Shown: in pieces, positions 1-10,559 of the stretch
How positions within the stretch are numbered: the stretch's first letter is position 1
How the letters are laid out: each line of letters opens with the position of its first letter
The notes under the pieces: generated by a model
Told to the model about the DNA's origin: nothing
The model's input: the letters and a program-made list of their open reading frames with translations, nothing else
Database searches by the model: none
Translations under genes and position numbers: made by a program
DNA from: Pomphorhynchus laevis
Lineage: Eukaryota; Acanthocephala; Palaeacanthocephala; Echinorhynchida; Pomphorhynchidae
DNA length: 64,000 nucleotides
Assembly: GCA_012934845.2 (NCBI GenBank)
Contig: WNNJ02000257.1
Location: 124,001 to 188,000, forward strand
Reading direction: 5' to 3'

Positions 1-740
1 ATTAACACCATAAATGATTGGTCAATTTTGAACGGGTTAAAATTCAATTTGAAAAAGCATACCTACATTTGCATATCAAGACGTCCGGCCGAGTCAGCTC
101 ATATTTACCATATAAACAGCAGTGTTATTCTTAGGACGAACTCACAAGAATTTAGGTGTTTATGTATGTTCTAACTTATCGACACGTTTACATACTGACA
201 CTACATGTTCCAAAGTAAGAAGAGGCATCGGCCTGATTCGCCACGATCTTGTTCATATTGACATCTCATGCTTCAAAACAATCTCACAAGCACTTATTTT
301 GAGCATCCTCCTATATGCTTCGCCGGCCTGTTACTCAATCACCTTACGAGAAAGCAATATTATGGAGTCTGTCTTCTGATTAGCAACTAAAATGGTAAAA
401 CGGTTAGACATATGGAATATCAGGATCGGCTCTCGAGTTTGGGAATGATATCACTTCGATATCTGCGCAACAAGGCGGACCTGTGCCTAGCCTGGCAGAT
501 TTTACACGACAATCGCCATGCACTCAGATCGCTAATGCATACGCGTGATATAACCTCACTTCGTGGTCATCAGTTAATGCCAAAAACACAACGATTACGC
601 TACAAACGAACGTAACTATACTTCCAGCGAATCGTTAATACTTTGAACTACCTTACTGACTCAACAGTTGCATCCTTTAATCTGGCTTCTTTTAAACGAA
701 ATCTGGAGGAAGATCCCTTCTTGAATACGAAGACCGAGTC
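1..740 (+). mobile_element. CR1-like LINE, 3' fragment
   Basis: Two frames (122-379 and 412-615) read as the thumb and C-terminal part of a CR1-group reverse transcriptase. LGVYVCSNLSTR matches the usual 'LGV.....L....H' block, ILLYASPACYSI matches the 'Y..P.W.' block, and RLSSLGMISLRYLRNKADL followed by RGHQL matches the conserved tail. The copy enters from the left edge, so its 5' part is outside the window. It is broken between the two frames. Its tail resembles that of the LINE at 29715-33395, so the two may belong to one family. Confidence 0.75.
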
Positions 741-2504
741 AGAGGACATATGAACAATAGCAAGTACCCTCTACATTTACTTTTTCTGATTGTGAAGCAA
801 CTTGTAATGAGCCTTGCTGCTCACTTTGTTGTCTATTGATAATTTATTTAAAGCTGAATTTAATAACCGTTTCCTTAATTACCCATAAATATTTTCGGGG
901 ATTTTATTAATCGTCACATTCAAATATAGCAAGCGTACATGATGTTAATCACTTACAGAACCATTATCAAATCGTGACTTGACTTCGTTTCTTATACCAA
1001 TATAAGTAATATTATGCCAATATATTAATATTATGGATTTAAATTATACAAAATTTTATATAATGATTATTTCTTATTTATAATTATTTATATTAATTTA
1101 GCATTATTTTTAATTTATAAATAATATAAAATACGTAGACTCAGTTAGGTGATCAAAATTATAAAAAATTATAGAATATAATTTCATTTTGCAACAAATA
1201 TAGAATATAATTTGTTTTATAATAAAATAAATTATTGAGAATAAATGTGAAATTTAGAAAAATTAGCTAAATATTAATTACTCTGTTAGCTTATCAAATT
1301 AGCACGGGTTATCATCCACAGTAAGGTTTATTTTTACATGTCACAATGTATAATGCATATTTATCATGCGTGTATATATTATATATTTATGAAATAAATA
1401 GACTGAATAATTTGATGTATTTATATTTTTTATTTACTAATTCAGTTATTGTCATATATAATTGTAAATTCGGTCATATATCAATTTATAAAAGTATAAA
1501 TTTTTTAAGAAAAATTAAAAAAAAATGAATTCCATTATATATTGTTACTTAAGTTAACGTAATTAAGGTACTGACCATTATATATTGTGAAATAAAAAAA
1601 TGAACAAAATAAATATGAAAAATAAATTAATTAATAATTAAATATAAAAAACAAATAGAATTATAATTATTTATTATTACGTAGTAATTTATATTTTATT
1701 TAGCATTATTTTTATTTATAAATAGTATAAAATATGTAGACTCTGTTAGCTTATCCAATTTACGGATCAATTGTTTAATCGAATTTATTGTATACCTATG
1801 CACCACGTCAGTAATCCTGATGAGAACATTGAAAGCGATGATAATGTCCATATGTTCATAAGTTTAAATTAAATATATTTTTAAATATATTTTCATGTGT
1901 TACAAACTTTGTACTTTCCACATTAGATTAATAATATTTGCAAAATTAAATTTTACATTATTTGATAAAATTTTGTAACAAAAAAGTTGATATTGTCTTT
2001 TAAGCGAATAAATTGGTAAGCAAGTTATCAGTAAACGATTGCTTTAATATATATAATTGTATATTTTGTATTTACAATATTCACGACTTTGTGCGATCCT
2101 CATAAACTTAGAATCAAATATTTCTAAATACTCAAAACGGTTAGTTATCGCTTTTTTTTGAAAATACGAAAACCTTTAGTTGTTGATAGTCCGTTTTCTA
2201 ATCGATCTTTATATTGTTCTGAAATTTTATCTTCTTAATTATATTAAAAGATATTATATTATATTATAATATAATTTAATATAACATTATAATATTAATA
2301 TAATATAATATTATTATATTATAATATATTATAATTTAATTTAATATAATATTATAATATTAATATAATATTATATTATTATATTATACTTCTTATTAAA
2401 ATATTCAAATAGCTTAATCATATCTTTATTTGGAAGCTTTCAAACGTTGATAGCCCATTATTGAATTAATATTTTATGAACATTATTTATACCAATAATT
2501 ACAG
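741..2504. other. AT-rich gene-free stretch with Naiad-end fragments
   Basis: Very AT-rich, with ATAATATTA-type simple sequence at 2255-2390. Short matches to the 3' end of the Naiad-type elements (the ACGTAGACTCAGTTAG motif) occur near 1131-1150 and, in diverged form, at 1733-1757. The latter part, just before the SHOC2 exon, is presumably an intron of that gene. No coding frame is recognised. Confidence 0.5.
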
Positions 2505-2674
2505 GGCATTTGGAACATCTGGAAAATATTAACGTCAGCGATAATTACGACCTTAACAGTTTACCTGCAGAACTAGCACTTTGTTCTGAATTAAAAGTTA
2601 TGAGCATCGATAATTGTTCACTTAATTCTATACCGAAGGAAATTGTTATTGGCGGACCGTCTCTAGTGATCCAG
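2505..2674 (+). CDS. SHOC2: SHOC2 (Sur-8) leucine-rich-repeat scaffold, single exon
   Basis: The exon encodes two leucine-rich repeats ending a SHOC2-type protein. The segments LNSLPAELALCSELKVMSID and NCSLNSIPKEIVIGGPSLVIQ closely follow the human SHOC2 C-terminus ([20 protein letters not shown], then [21 protein letters not shown]), quoted from memory. An acceptor (AATTACAG) precedes position 2505 and a donor (CAG|GTAAAT) follows 2674, leaving phase 0. SHOC2 forms the SHOC2-MRAS-PP1C holophosphatase that dephosphorylates RAF and promotes Ras/MAPK signalling in the cytoplasm. The upstream LRR exons are not visible in the 2.5 kb to the left, and the short terminal exon (about 12 codons, FLKMQGPYR-like in vertebrates) was not found to the right. 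The gene is therefore only partly in view, or is interrupted by long introns full of repeats. Confidence 0.85.
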
Positions 2675-3191
2675 GTAAATTCCAACCTGCTATTCTGTTA
2701 ATTAATTTTAGTTTCTTTTAAACGAATTACACTTCAATTCGTAACAATTTACTTTAACAATTTTATAAAGAATTTTAAATTCTACTAAATTGCATCCATT
2801 TGTAAGTTACATATTTTTAATTAAAATTATCAGATTTATGCTAAAATTTCTGATTTTACAAAAATATCGATTTTCCGAATTTTGTAATCGAGAAATAACA
2901 AGTTTTATCTACTTTTGCAAAAAGTCTAAATGTCCCTTGTTACATAAATAGATTGACCGTTTTGAGGTTTATACTCCACTGTCCGCTCGACTGCTCTTAG
3001 AATGTTGTTTAATAAAATATTATATTTTCCTCAATAGAGAGAGAAATCTTCGACTAATAGAGAAAATAAGAGAATATTATTAAAACAGTGAACCTGCTAG
3101 CGGATCACAATCATAAGGTATGTTTCTAATAGATCGTTAAAATACGATATCCTATCAAAAGTAATATACAGAAATGTATATCTACACCAAT
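2675..3191. other. gene-free stretch, probably SHOC2 intron
   Basis: AT-rich sequence following the SHOC2 donor site. No coding frame, RNA or repeat is recognised. Confidence 0.4.
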
Positions 3192-3450
3192 GGAGCAGCT
3201 AGCCTAGTGGATGTAACGTTAAATCGCGATAGAGACGTCCTGAGTTCTAATTCGATCAGCTCAAGTGTACGGAGTCAGCAGATAATAATAGTCAAAACAT
3301 TAAATGTAGTTATGGGTCAGTAGCTGATGAGACTAATCATCACCCATGCTGATTAGTAGCGTTCTTCTGTATCAAGGATAGGAACAGTACCTGTGAGGAT
3401 AATGTCGTGCCACAATTAGAAGTTCGGCTCACAGACGCAATCAAGTTTTA
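3192..3450 (+). mobile_element. tRNA-derived SINE
   Basis: The first 70 bases look like a tRNA gene: GGAGCAGC, then an A-box-like AGCCTAGTGGA at 3201-3211, and a B-box-like GAGTTCTAATTCGATC at about 3242-3257. The B box differs from GGTTCGANTCC, so this is a degenerate or tRNA-derived promoter rather than a working tRNA. About 190 bases of unrelated body follow (CAAGGATAGGAACAG, GTTCGGCTCACAGACGCAA), as in tRNA-headed SINEs whose tail is borrowed from a partner LINE. No clear target-site duplication was found. It lies just downstream of the SHOC2 exon, so it is probably intronic. Confidence 0.6.
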
Positions 3451-4957
3451 TTAAATAATTTTTTCAATCGATCAGAGGTGTAAAAGCGATTCCATCCCAC
3501 TTGTTATATAAAATTTCATAAATATTAATGAAATGTCTATGATTATTGATATCCCAAAATGAAGTTTTTAATCTGAAAAACGAATAGTTTTGAAGTTCGT
3601 TACTATTTGATATCGCAAAAGTGAAATCAACGCAATTGTAAGTATTAACGTGAAAAGTAGATGCTATAAAGTTTAATATCATTTAAGAGCAACTTGGGAT
3701 GTGCAGTTCTATTTTACAGTAAATTTTAATAGTGGTATATGAAACCCATACAGCAACTGCAGTATATTTCGACAGCTCTAGAAAAAATATCTTATTTTTA
3801 AATTTATTATATTGGATGTGCGGTTGTTTGCAGCGGGAACAAAATATGCTAATGACGTATTTCTTCGGATATATTTATATATTTATTAATCATGTATGTT
3901 TATATATGGTTATACTTTATATGTATGAAAATATTATATTAAAAGAATATTTCTATTTTGATTTATTTTTAAATAAATAATCTATTTATCTATTTATAAT
4001 ATATAAATAGATATTGTTATATGTTATATAACAATTATATAATTTCATAATAAAAATTATATATCGTTATATTTATATATGGTTATATAAATATTATATA
4101 TTTATATAAAAAATATTATATTTTTAATATATTCGAAATCATCAGATATAATGTAATATATCTAAAGTAAAATAGATATAATAGATAATATATCTATTTA
4201 TAATATAGAAATCGAAATAGCTATGTGATAATATATTTATTTATGAAAATATGGCTATAAGATGATATTTATATATAGATACGCAAAATAAATTATATTC
4301 TATATATGAATATGATTTCTATAAATAGCGGAGCAAACTTTAATTGGCTCCGTCCAAATTTGCAAAATAAAATAAATTCTATTCTGTATAATTGATTGAT
4401 ATCCTTTTATCTATTTATATATAAATAGATGTAAGAGATAATATAATATATTTATCTATTTATAATATATGAATAGATATAAATAAATGTTTTTATTAGG
4501 TTGTATATTAATTATAGTTTTTCATAATCAAAATGATAAATTATTATATAAATATTATATATTTTTATAAAAAAATATAATATTTTTAAATTTATTATAT
4601 TAGATGTGCGGTTGTTAGTGGTATACGATATAGCAACGAAATGTATGCGCCTTAAATAATGAAATTTATTCGCTTATAAAAGGGAATTATATCCTCAATT
4701 TAACAACGTAAAACGACATTTATAATATCCTAATTCATTTATATATTTAAATGATTCGCGAATGATGACAATAAAGAAATTTACTAGTCAAACATGTTAG
4801 CTTTGAAATATTGAAATCTAATATATTTGCTTAGCTACTGCTATTACCCTTAATTTTATTAAAATATAGATTTCCTGGGATAGCTGCAACTGCCGAATTA
4901 AAATATTCTTTGTTGTTATTTGTATTTTTTATTCAAATTTCTTTAATACAACAATAG
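3451..4957. other. gene-free AT-rich stretch
   Basis: Long TATA-rich simple sequence (about 3880-4580) with repeated words such as ATAGATATAATAG. The phrase TATTAGATGTGCGGTTGTT occurs at about 4598 and, in a close variant, at about 3811, which indicates a local duplication. No supportable gene. Confidence 0.4.
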
Positions 4958-5577
4958 GAATGTGCACCGTGCCACATGGTTTAAATTCCCATGCCTACTC
5001 TCAAAACACCGACTCCGTCATGCTTTTCCATTCTATCAATGCTCTCAGATGTGATAACCGCTCGCTCACTCTTGCTCCCATGATTTCTATCTTGCTCTCC
5101 GCAGGTCTCATCTCAACCTACTACGTACCAAATGCAACTCCTTCTGGCAGCATAAAATCATCACTTCATTCAACTCTAAGACTCTGGCATACTTTTAACT
5201 CAATCCTTGCTCGCTCCTCTTCGCCGTGCAACATCAATCCCCATGATTATTCGTCATTTCTCCAGACCAAAGTATCTACGTTGCTCTCTCACGCCCCGGT
5301 ATCCATCCTATCCCACTGCCCCGCCTAGCCTCATCCTTCCGGAACACTTTCATCTTCTCCCTGTCTCACCTACCGAAGTCTCATATGTCCTCATTTCCTT
5401 GCTCAACAATACTTCACCTGCTGATCATCTGCCTACCCCATACTTAAATCCATATGCTCATCGATATCACCACCTTGTTTAACTCGTTCATCCGCAGTAG
5501 TTTCTTCGCTTCCCACTGGAAATCCGTTATCGTTTGCCCCATTCTTAATCAACAATCGCTCGACCCCTCACTTCCTA
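4958..5577 (+). mobile_element. L2-like LINE fragment (inter-domain to RT start)
   Basis: Aligns by eye to 46478-47100 of the near-complete L2-like copy. It covers the segment between endonuclease and RT and stops before the RT palm. Shared phrases include CACCGTGCCACATGG, ACCTACTACGTACCAAATGC and TTCATCTTCTCCCTGTCTCA. It is truncated at both ends and has lost its frame. Confidence 0.85.
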
Positions 5578-6514
5578 TAATATATAAGATATTAGAATAT
5601 ATATAAGAATAAATAATATATTAGCTAATCTGAAAATATTAACTTAATGTAAATTCCTGTAATAACTGAATTGTCATAACATCTAAGATTTTATCTATAA
5701 CATATTCGTTAATAATTTTGTAATTTTTAACAAATATTTACATTTATATTTTTTTATTTTGTGTTTAGTTTTTGAAAATGCAGATACAAGGATAAGTCTG
5801 TCGACTGTTGATATTGTAAACGATTTTACTTTTGTTTTTATTCAGATAAAATAGTTTACTAATGAAACGTATATTAGTGGAACTGTGATATTTTTCGTTA
5901 TCTTGGAAATTAATAATTTAAGAAATATTTGTTTTCGTTTGTTAATGGTAGCGAGACAATTGTTGCGAATTTTTTATGTAAGGACTTATTTAAATGACGT
6001 TTTGTATTCGATTAAACCAGGAAAAACCCACGTTTTAATAGTTTTTAGTAGTTATTTTCAAATTACCCATTCAGATTGACAAAATCGGAGTGGGTAAGTT
6101 TATGTACGTAATTATGCTACGATAAAATTAAACTTATTTACAAGATGAAGAGCTGATATTTCAATTAGGTCACAAAGCAAACGCCATTTTTAATTTGTAA
6201 TGAGAGTAATAATTAATGTGTAATTAATTTTAAATAAAAATCTAAATGTATTTTCTTCTATTTCGAAATTAACATAAAGTTGAACGGTAAGAATATGACC
6301 GTCAAATAGAAAACGATATATTATGACCTTAAATTTTCATTTCGGGTCAGTAATTTGATGATAGCATAGTAGTTTTTCCTGATGACCTGCAGTCTTTATT
6401 CTAATTGATGGTATATTATTTATAAATAACAACATTTATTTTTCATAACATTTCAGATTAAAATGGTAATCTAATTTTACTCAACTTGATTTTTTCAGTT
6501 ATTAAATGTAAAAA
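5578..6514. other. gene-free stretch
   Basis: AT-rich. A diverged piece of the Naiad 3' block lies near 6345-6410 (GATAGCATAG, then CCTGATGACCTGCAG). Otherwise nothing is recognised; the small frame 5885-6079 lacks coding character. Confidence 0.4.
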
Positions 6515-7040
6515 AATATTTTTTTAACGTGGCAAATGCATGCCAGCACACGCTTACATAACCACAATAAAACAAAAATGTAAATCATGTGTCGAGAAGG
6601 TGTGAACGGAGGAGGTGTTTGAATGTGATAAAGGAGGGAGCGCGGCGGACGTCGAGAGGGAGTTGATACAGGCGAGTGGGGCGGCGACGAGGAAGGATCG
6701 GAGACCATAGTTGTTGGAGTAATTGGGAACGTGAAGTAAGAGGGTATGACGGAAACGCAGCGATAGCGAGGTGGGGCGAGTGTCGTCTAAGAAAGGAAGG
6801 TTGATGAATGATGGGGAGCCGACAGCGATGATACGAAAAGTTACGAGAAGAAGGCGGAGTTTGATGCGGATGTGGATGGTGGGCCAGGAGAGTTGGGCAA
6901 AATATGTGGATGTGTGGTCGAAGCGACGGAGACGAAAGAACACTCGAACGGCGGTGTTGATTATTCGTTGTAGGGGTAGGATGATGGATTTTGGATCATT
7001 GGCGAAAAGGCTAAGGCAGTAATCGATTTTAGGAAACAGA
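6515..7040 (-). mobile_element. L2-like LINE, 3' end (minus strand)
   Basis: The reverse complement matches about 47985-48510 of the copy at 44889-48515. It covers the RT C-terminus (AQLSWPTIHIRIKLRLLLVTF, SPSFINLPFLDDTRP) and the short 3' UTR, ending in the family's GTAAGCGTGTGCTGGCATGC-like terminus and ACGTTAAAAAAA. The copy is 5' truncated at the TCGATTACTGCC position. It is close in sequence to the full copy, so it is not very old. Confidence 0.88.
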
Positions 7041-8130
7041 GGGTTGAAAGAAAAATATTAGATTTTCCGTCACCTAGTTTATAATACATGGTGATTGGCG
7101 AACGAATATAAGGAGGCAGTTAAAAAGTGGCAAACATAAAAATTGAATCTTCAAAAACACTCTTCTTATACTGGAGTACACCCAATGATAGTTCAATTTT
7201 TTAATTTATAGTTCAAAATATTTAGCCTCAGTTAGGTGATCTGATTGGTTATGATGTTCTTTTAGTACATCAATAGCCGTACTTTATGGATTTTCATCAC
7301 ATTAGGCAGATCATTTAAGCGTGATATTTAGAACACCCAAAACTTTAGGAAGTTCCCACTTTGTATGTTCAACGCTGATACTTATTATATTGTTCAAAAG
7401 TTACGAGTCCGCAGCTGCTCATAATCTCCGGTTATACAAATTAGATTCCCATTAGAAGTACTTCCCTCCAACATTGATTTATACCAATCAATTTTAGATG
7501 GAAAATTGAATTTAAAAACTAAATAAAAATATAAAATATCGAATGGGATTGTTATAATTATAAACATTAGCTCGTATAATACGGACAGAAAAAATAATGC
7601 AAAAAATTAATTATTAAGCAAGCATATTCAAGCCGGCTTAATATCAAAAGGTACCGGTAATAATTTTGAAATTATTTTATATAAAATGATATTTTAATAT
7701 TTTCAGCTATAATGCCAATATAATAGAAGTGTTAATTTTCAATACAGACAACATGTTACTGAACTGTTTAAATACATACCTTGAATTTTCCATAGCCCGA
7801 GTAAAACTACGGTTTAAAACATATCAGACTGATGTATATCATGAATGACAACTTACGAATTGATGCGACGTATTGTACATTTGTAAATATTAATAGAATT
7901 ATACATTCGATTGTAAAAATTAAAATTATAAAAAATTAAAGGGCGAAATATTTACTGATAAAAAACCCAAGGTAATTTCGAAAATGAATAAATGTATGTT
8001 TTACTTATATTTAGTTTTAAATATATGACGTTAGATAATCACTAAGGTCATAAATTTAATTTGACTTTCCAATCTTAATTTTAACAGAAAGAAATACATA
8101 CGATGTGAATACACCGATGTGCTAAAGATG
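7041..8130. other. gene-free stretch
   Basis: No gene found. A short match to the Naiad end (CTCAGTTAGGTGATCTGATT) lies near 7226-7246. Confidence 0.4.
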
Positions 8131-8132
8131 TG

Positions 8133-8254
<122 letters not shown>

Positions 8255-8329
8255 GAAAGACTTGACACCGACGACCAGGATACTTATTGTATTCGTTCAT
8301 ATATTAATATTAAAGAATAAACTGGTGTT

Positions 8330-8374
8330 AAAGTACGAGCAATATTATTACGTTTCGGCTAAAGCCTTCGTCAG
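8330..8374 (-). ncRNA. hammerhead-ribozyme-like motif (minus copy)
   Basis: Read on the minus strand: the core box CTGACGA, a stem II hairpin GGC-TTTA-GCC, then GAAA, with ACG pairing CGT as a three-base stem III and A as the nucleotide before the predicted cleavage site. It is identical to the plus-strand copy at 8451-8493. Stem I pairs poorly, so activity is uncertain. Confidence 0.45.
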
Positions 8375-8450
8375 ATAATTGTAAGAATTATAATAACCAA
8401 GAATTATAATAACCTTAACATAAGTCTTGGTTAGTATAATTCTTACAATT

Positions 8451-8493
8451 ATCTGACGAAGGCTTTAGCCGAAACGTAATAATATTGCTCGTA
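8451..8493 (+). ncRNA. hammerhead-ribozyme-like motif (plus copy)
   Basis: CTGACGA at 8453-8459, stem II AGGC/GCC with loop TTTA to 8470, GAAA at 8471-8474, stem III ACG (8474-8476) against CGT (8490-8492), predicted cleavage after A8493. Position 7 of the core is variable in hammerheads, so CTGACGA is acceptable. The weakness is stem I, which shows few pairs with the flanking AT-rich sequence. Confidence 0.45.
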
Positions 8494-8535
8494 CTTTAAC
8501 ACCAGTTTATTCTTTAATATATATATATATATATA

Positions 8536-9480
8536 GTCAAATGACTCATAACATTTTCATTATCAATATTATTTATTGGGATATGAGTTATTATTATATG
8601 AGTCAGTATTAATTGAGTCAATATATCTTTATTATATGAGTCATTAATGACTCATAAAATTTTCATTATCAATATTATTTATTATGATATGAGTTATGAT
8701 TATATGAGTCAATGTTATTGTTATATATTTATTATATGAGTCATTGATGACTCATATAAACTTATATGAAAATGTTATGAGTCATTTTTGACTTATAAAA
8801 TTTTCATTATCATTATCATTTATTAGGATGAGTTATTATTATATGAGTCAGTATTGATGAGTCAATATATATTTATTATATGTGTCATTAATGACTCATA
8901 AAATTTTCATTATCAATATTATTTATTATGATATGAGTTATTATTATATGAGTAAGTATTGATGAGTCAATATATAATTATTATATGAGTCATTAACGAC
9001 TCATAACATTAGTTATTATTAGCTCCTATATATAGACTCATCAATACTTACTCATATAATGATAACTCATATCATAATAAATAATATTGATAATGAAAAT
9101 GTATGAGTTATTAATGACTATTATAATAATAAATATATATTGACTCATCAATACTGACTCATATAATAATAACTCATATCCTAATAAATAATATTGATAA
9201 TGAAAATGTATGAGTCATAAATTAATGACTCATATAATAATAAATATATATTGACTCATCAATACTGACTCATATAATGACTAATGTTATTATAACTCAT
9301 TATCAATATTATTTATTAGGATATGAGTTATTATCATATGAATCAGTATTGATGAGTCAATGTATATTTATTATTATGTGAGTCAATGATGACTCATAAC
9401 ATTTTCATGATCAATATTATTTATTAGGATATGAGTTTTTATTATGTGAGTCAGTATTGATGAGTCAATATATATTTATT
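8536..9480. repeat. dyad-rich satellite packed with TGAGTCA sites
   Basis: A unit of about 110-120 bp recurs: ATGAGTCATTAATGACTCAT, then ATTTTCATTATCAATATT, ATTTATTAGGATATGAGTTA and ATGAGTCAGTATTGATGAGT. Units around 9020-9290 are inverted relative to those on either side. Counting by eye gives about 25 copies of TGAGTCA or TGACTCA, often as paired palindromes. It has no coding potential. It directly follows the hammerhead-bearing insertion. Confidence 0.9.
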
Positions 9481-10559
9481 ATTATACATCTCGATGTGCA
9501 CACGCCAAATACGTAGATTAATTTTATGACACACCAAGTATAAATTATGCAATGGATCAGATGTGACCAACACATTTTGATGAAGCGCCAATTTCCCTTT
9601 AAGAGAATATCAAATGCGCCATTTTTTTGCCGCAAGAACCCACACATTTTTTCAAATATTTGCCCTTTTCAATCAAAAATGATAAAAAATATAACTTTGC
9701 TTTCGTTAATAAATAAAGTGTTCAAACTAACTTTTGGAAATAATAACTGAATATTTTTATTAACAACTTTATAAGAAAAATCCCGTCTTTATTAAAAAAG
9801 ATAAGGCGACTCGTGCATCGTCAAATGTGCCACATATTGCGCATGCGTCATGATTTGGCCATCTCTGAAATGAATCATCAAAATTTTTTGGATATTGTGT
9901 TTATACAATATGTACTATAATGGAGTATTATACATTCAATTTTAGCTCTGCTATGCTAAATTAAAAATACCCATAGGTTTTTCACGATTCAAAAAGACAG
10001 CTGTAAATTTTTAATTTTATTTTGCTGTCCGTGCCTTATTAAACAATGGGTGTTGCTTACTTACAAAGTAACCACAATTTTTCTAAGAATCATTTTTGAT
10101 AAAATAACGTATGTAGACACAGAGAAAAGAGGATTTTTAAAATTAAATAAATTTGATTTTACATAAATTAAAAAATTTGTAACTTTTAAAAAACACCTTT
10201 TAATATGATAATGTAAGATACTAATTTTAAGGTAGTAAATTTAAATTGATAATAAATTCAATTTTAAGATGGTAATTTAAATCTGAGCTTTTATCCTTTT
10301 CATACGAGAACTAGCTGTAGAAATGTTTTATTCTGGAACAGAAATCCGACGAAGCGCTTAATTTTAGATAGACAAAATCGGACATTATAAAATATATAAA
10401 GGTAAAATATAATCTTACGGTAACGATCATTTATTAACCCGGGACGAGAAAAATAAATTAAATATTTATCATTTGCAAGTTGTATTTTATAAATACATGT
10501 AAATTGATCAAACTGAACTCGCATAGACCAAGCAAATTAGCATCAAAAAATATATATGG
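9481..10559. other. gene-free stretch
   Basis: AT-rich. Small frames at 9465-9750 and 10300-10524 show no recognisable protein. Nothing else seen. Confidence 0.4.

Larger units (their letters stand above)
8307..8520. mobile_element. inverted-repeat insertion carrying hammerhead-like cores
   Basis: Two near-perfect arms of about 90 bp (about 8311-8400 and 8428-8519) face each other around a spacer of about 28 bp. Each arm reads from ATTCTTACAATTATCTGACG through AAGGCTTTAGCCGAAACG to ACACCAGTTTATTCTTTAAT, once per strand. TA microsatellite lies on both sides. Facing copies of a ribozyme-bearing repeat next to microsatellites are typical of Penelope-like element insertions (pseudo-LTRs, inverted tandem copies), but no coding part is present, so a retrozyme-like non-coding element is equally possible. 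Confidence 0.6.

Noticed and set aside
3192-3262. Functional tRNA gene
   Set aside because: The B box departs from consensus, no clean anticodon arm or acceptor pairing is seen, and an unrelated body follows, so it is called a SINE head.
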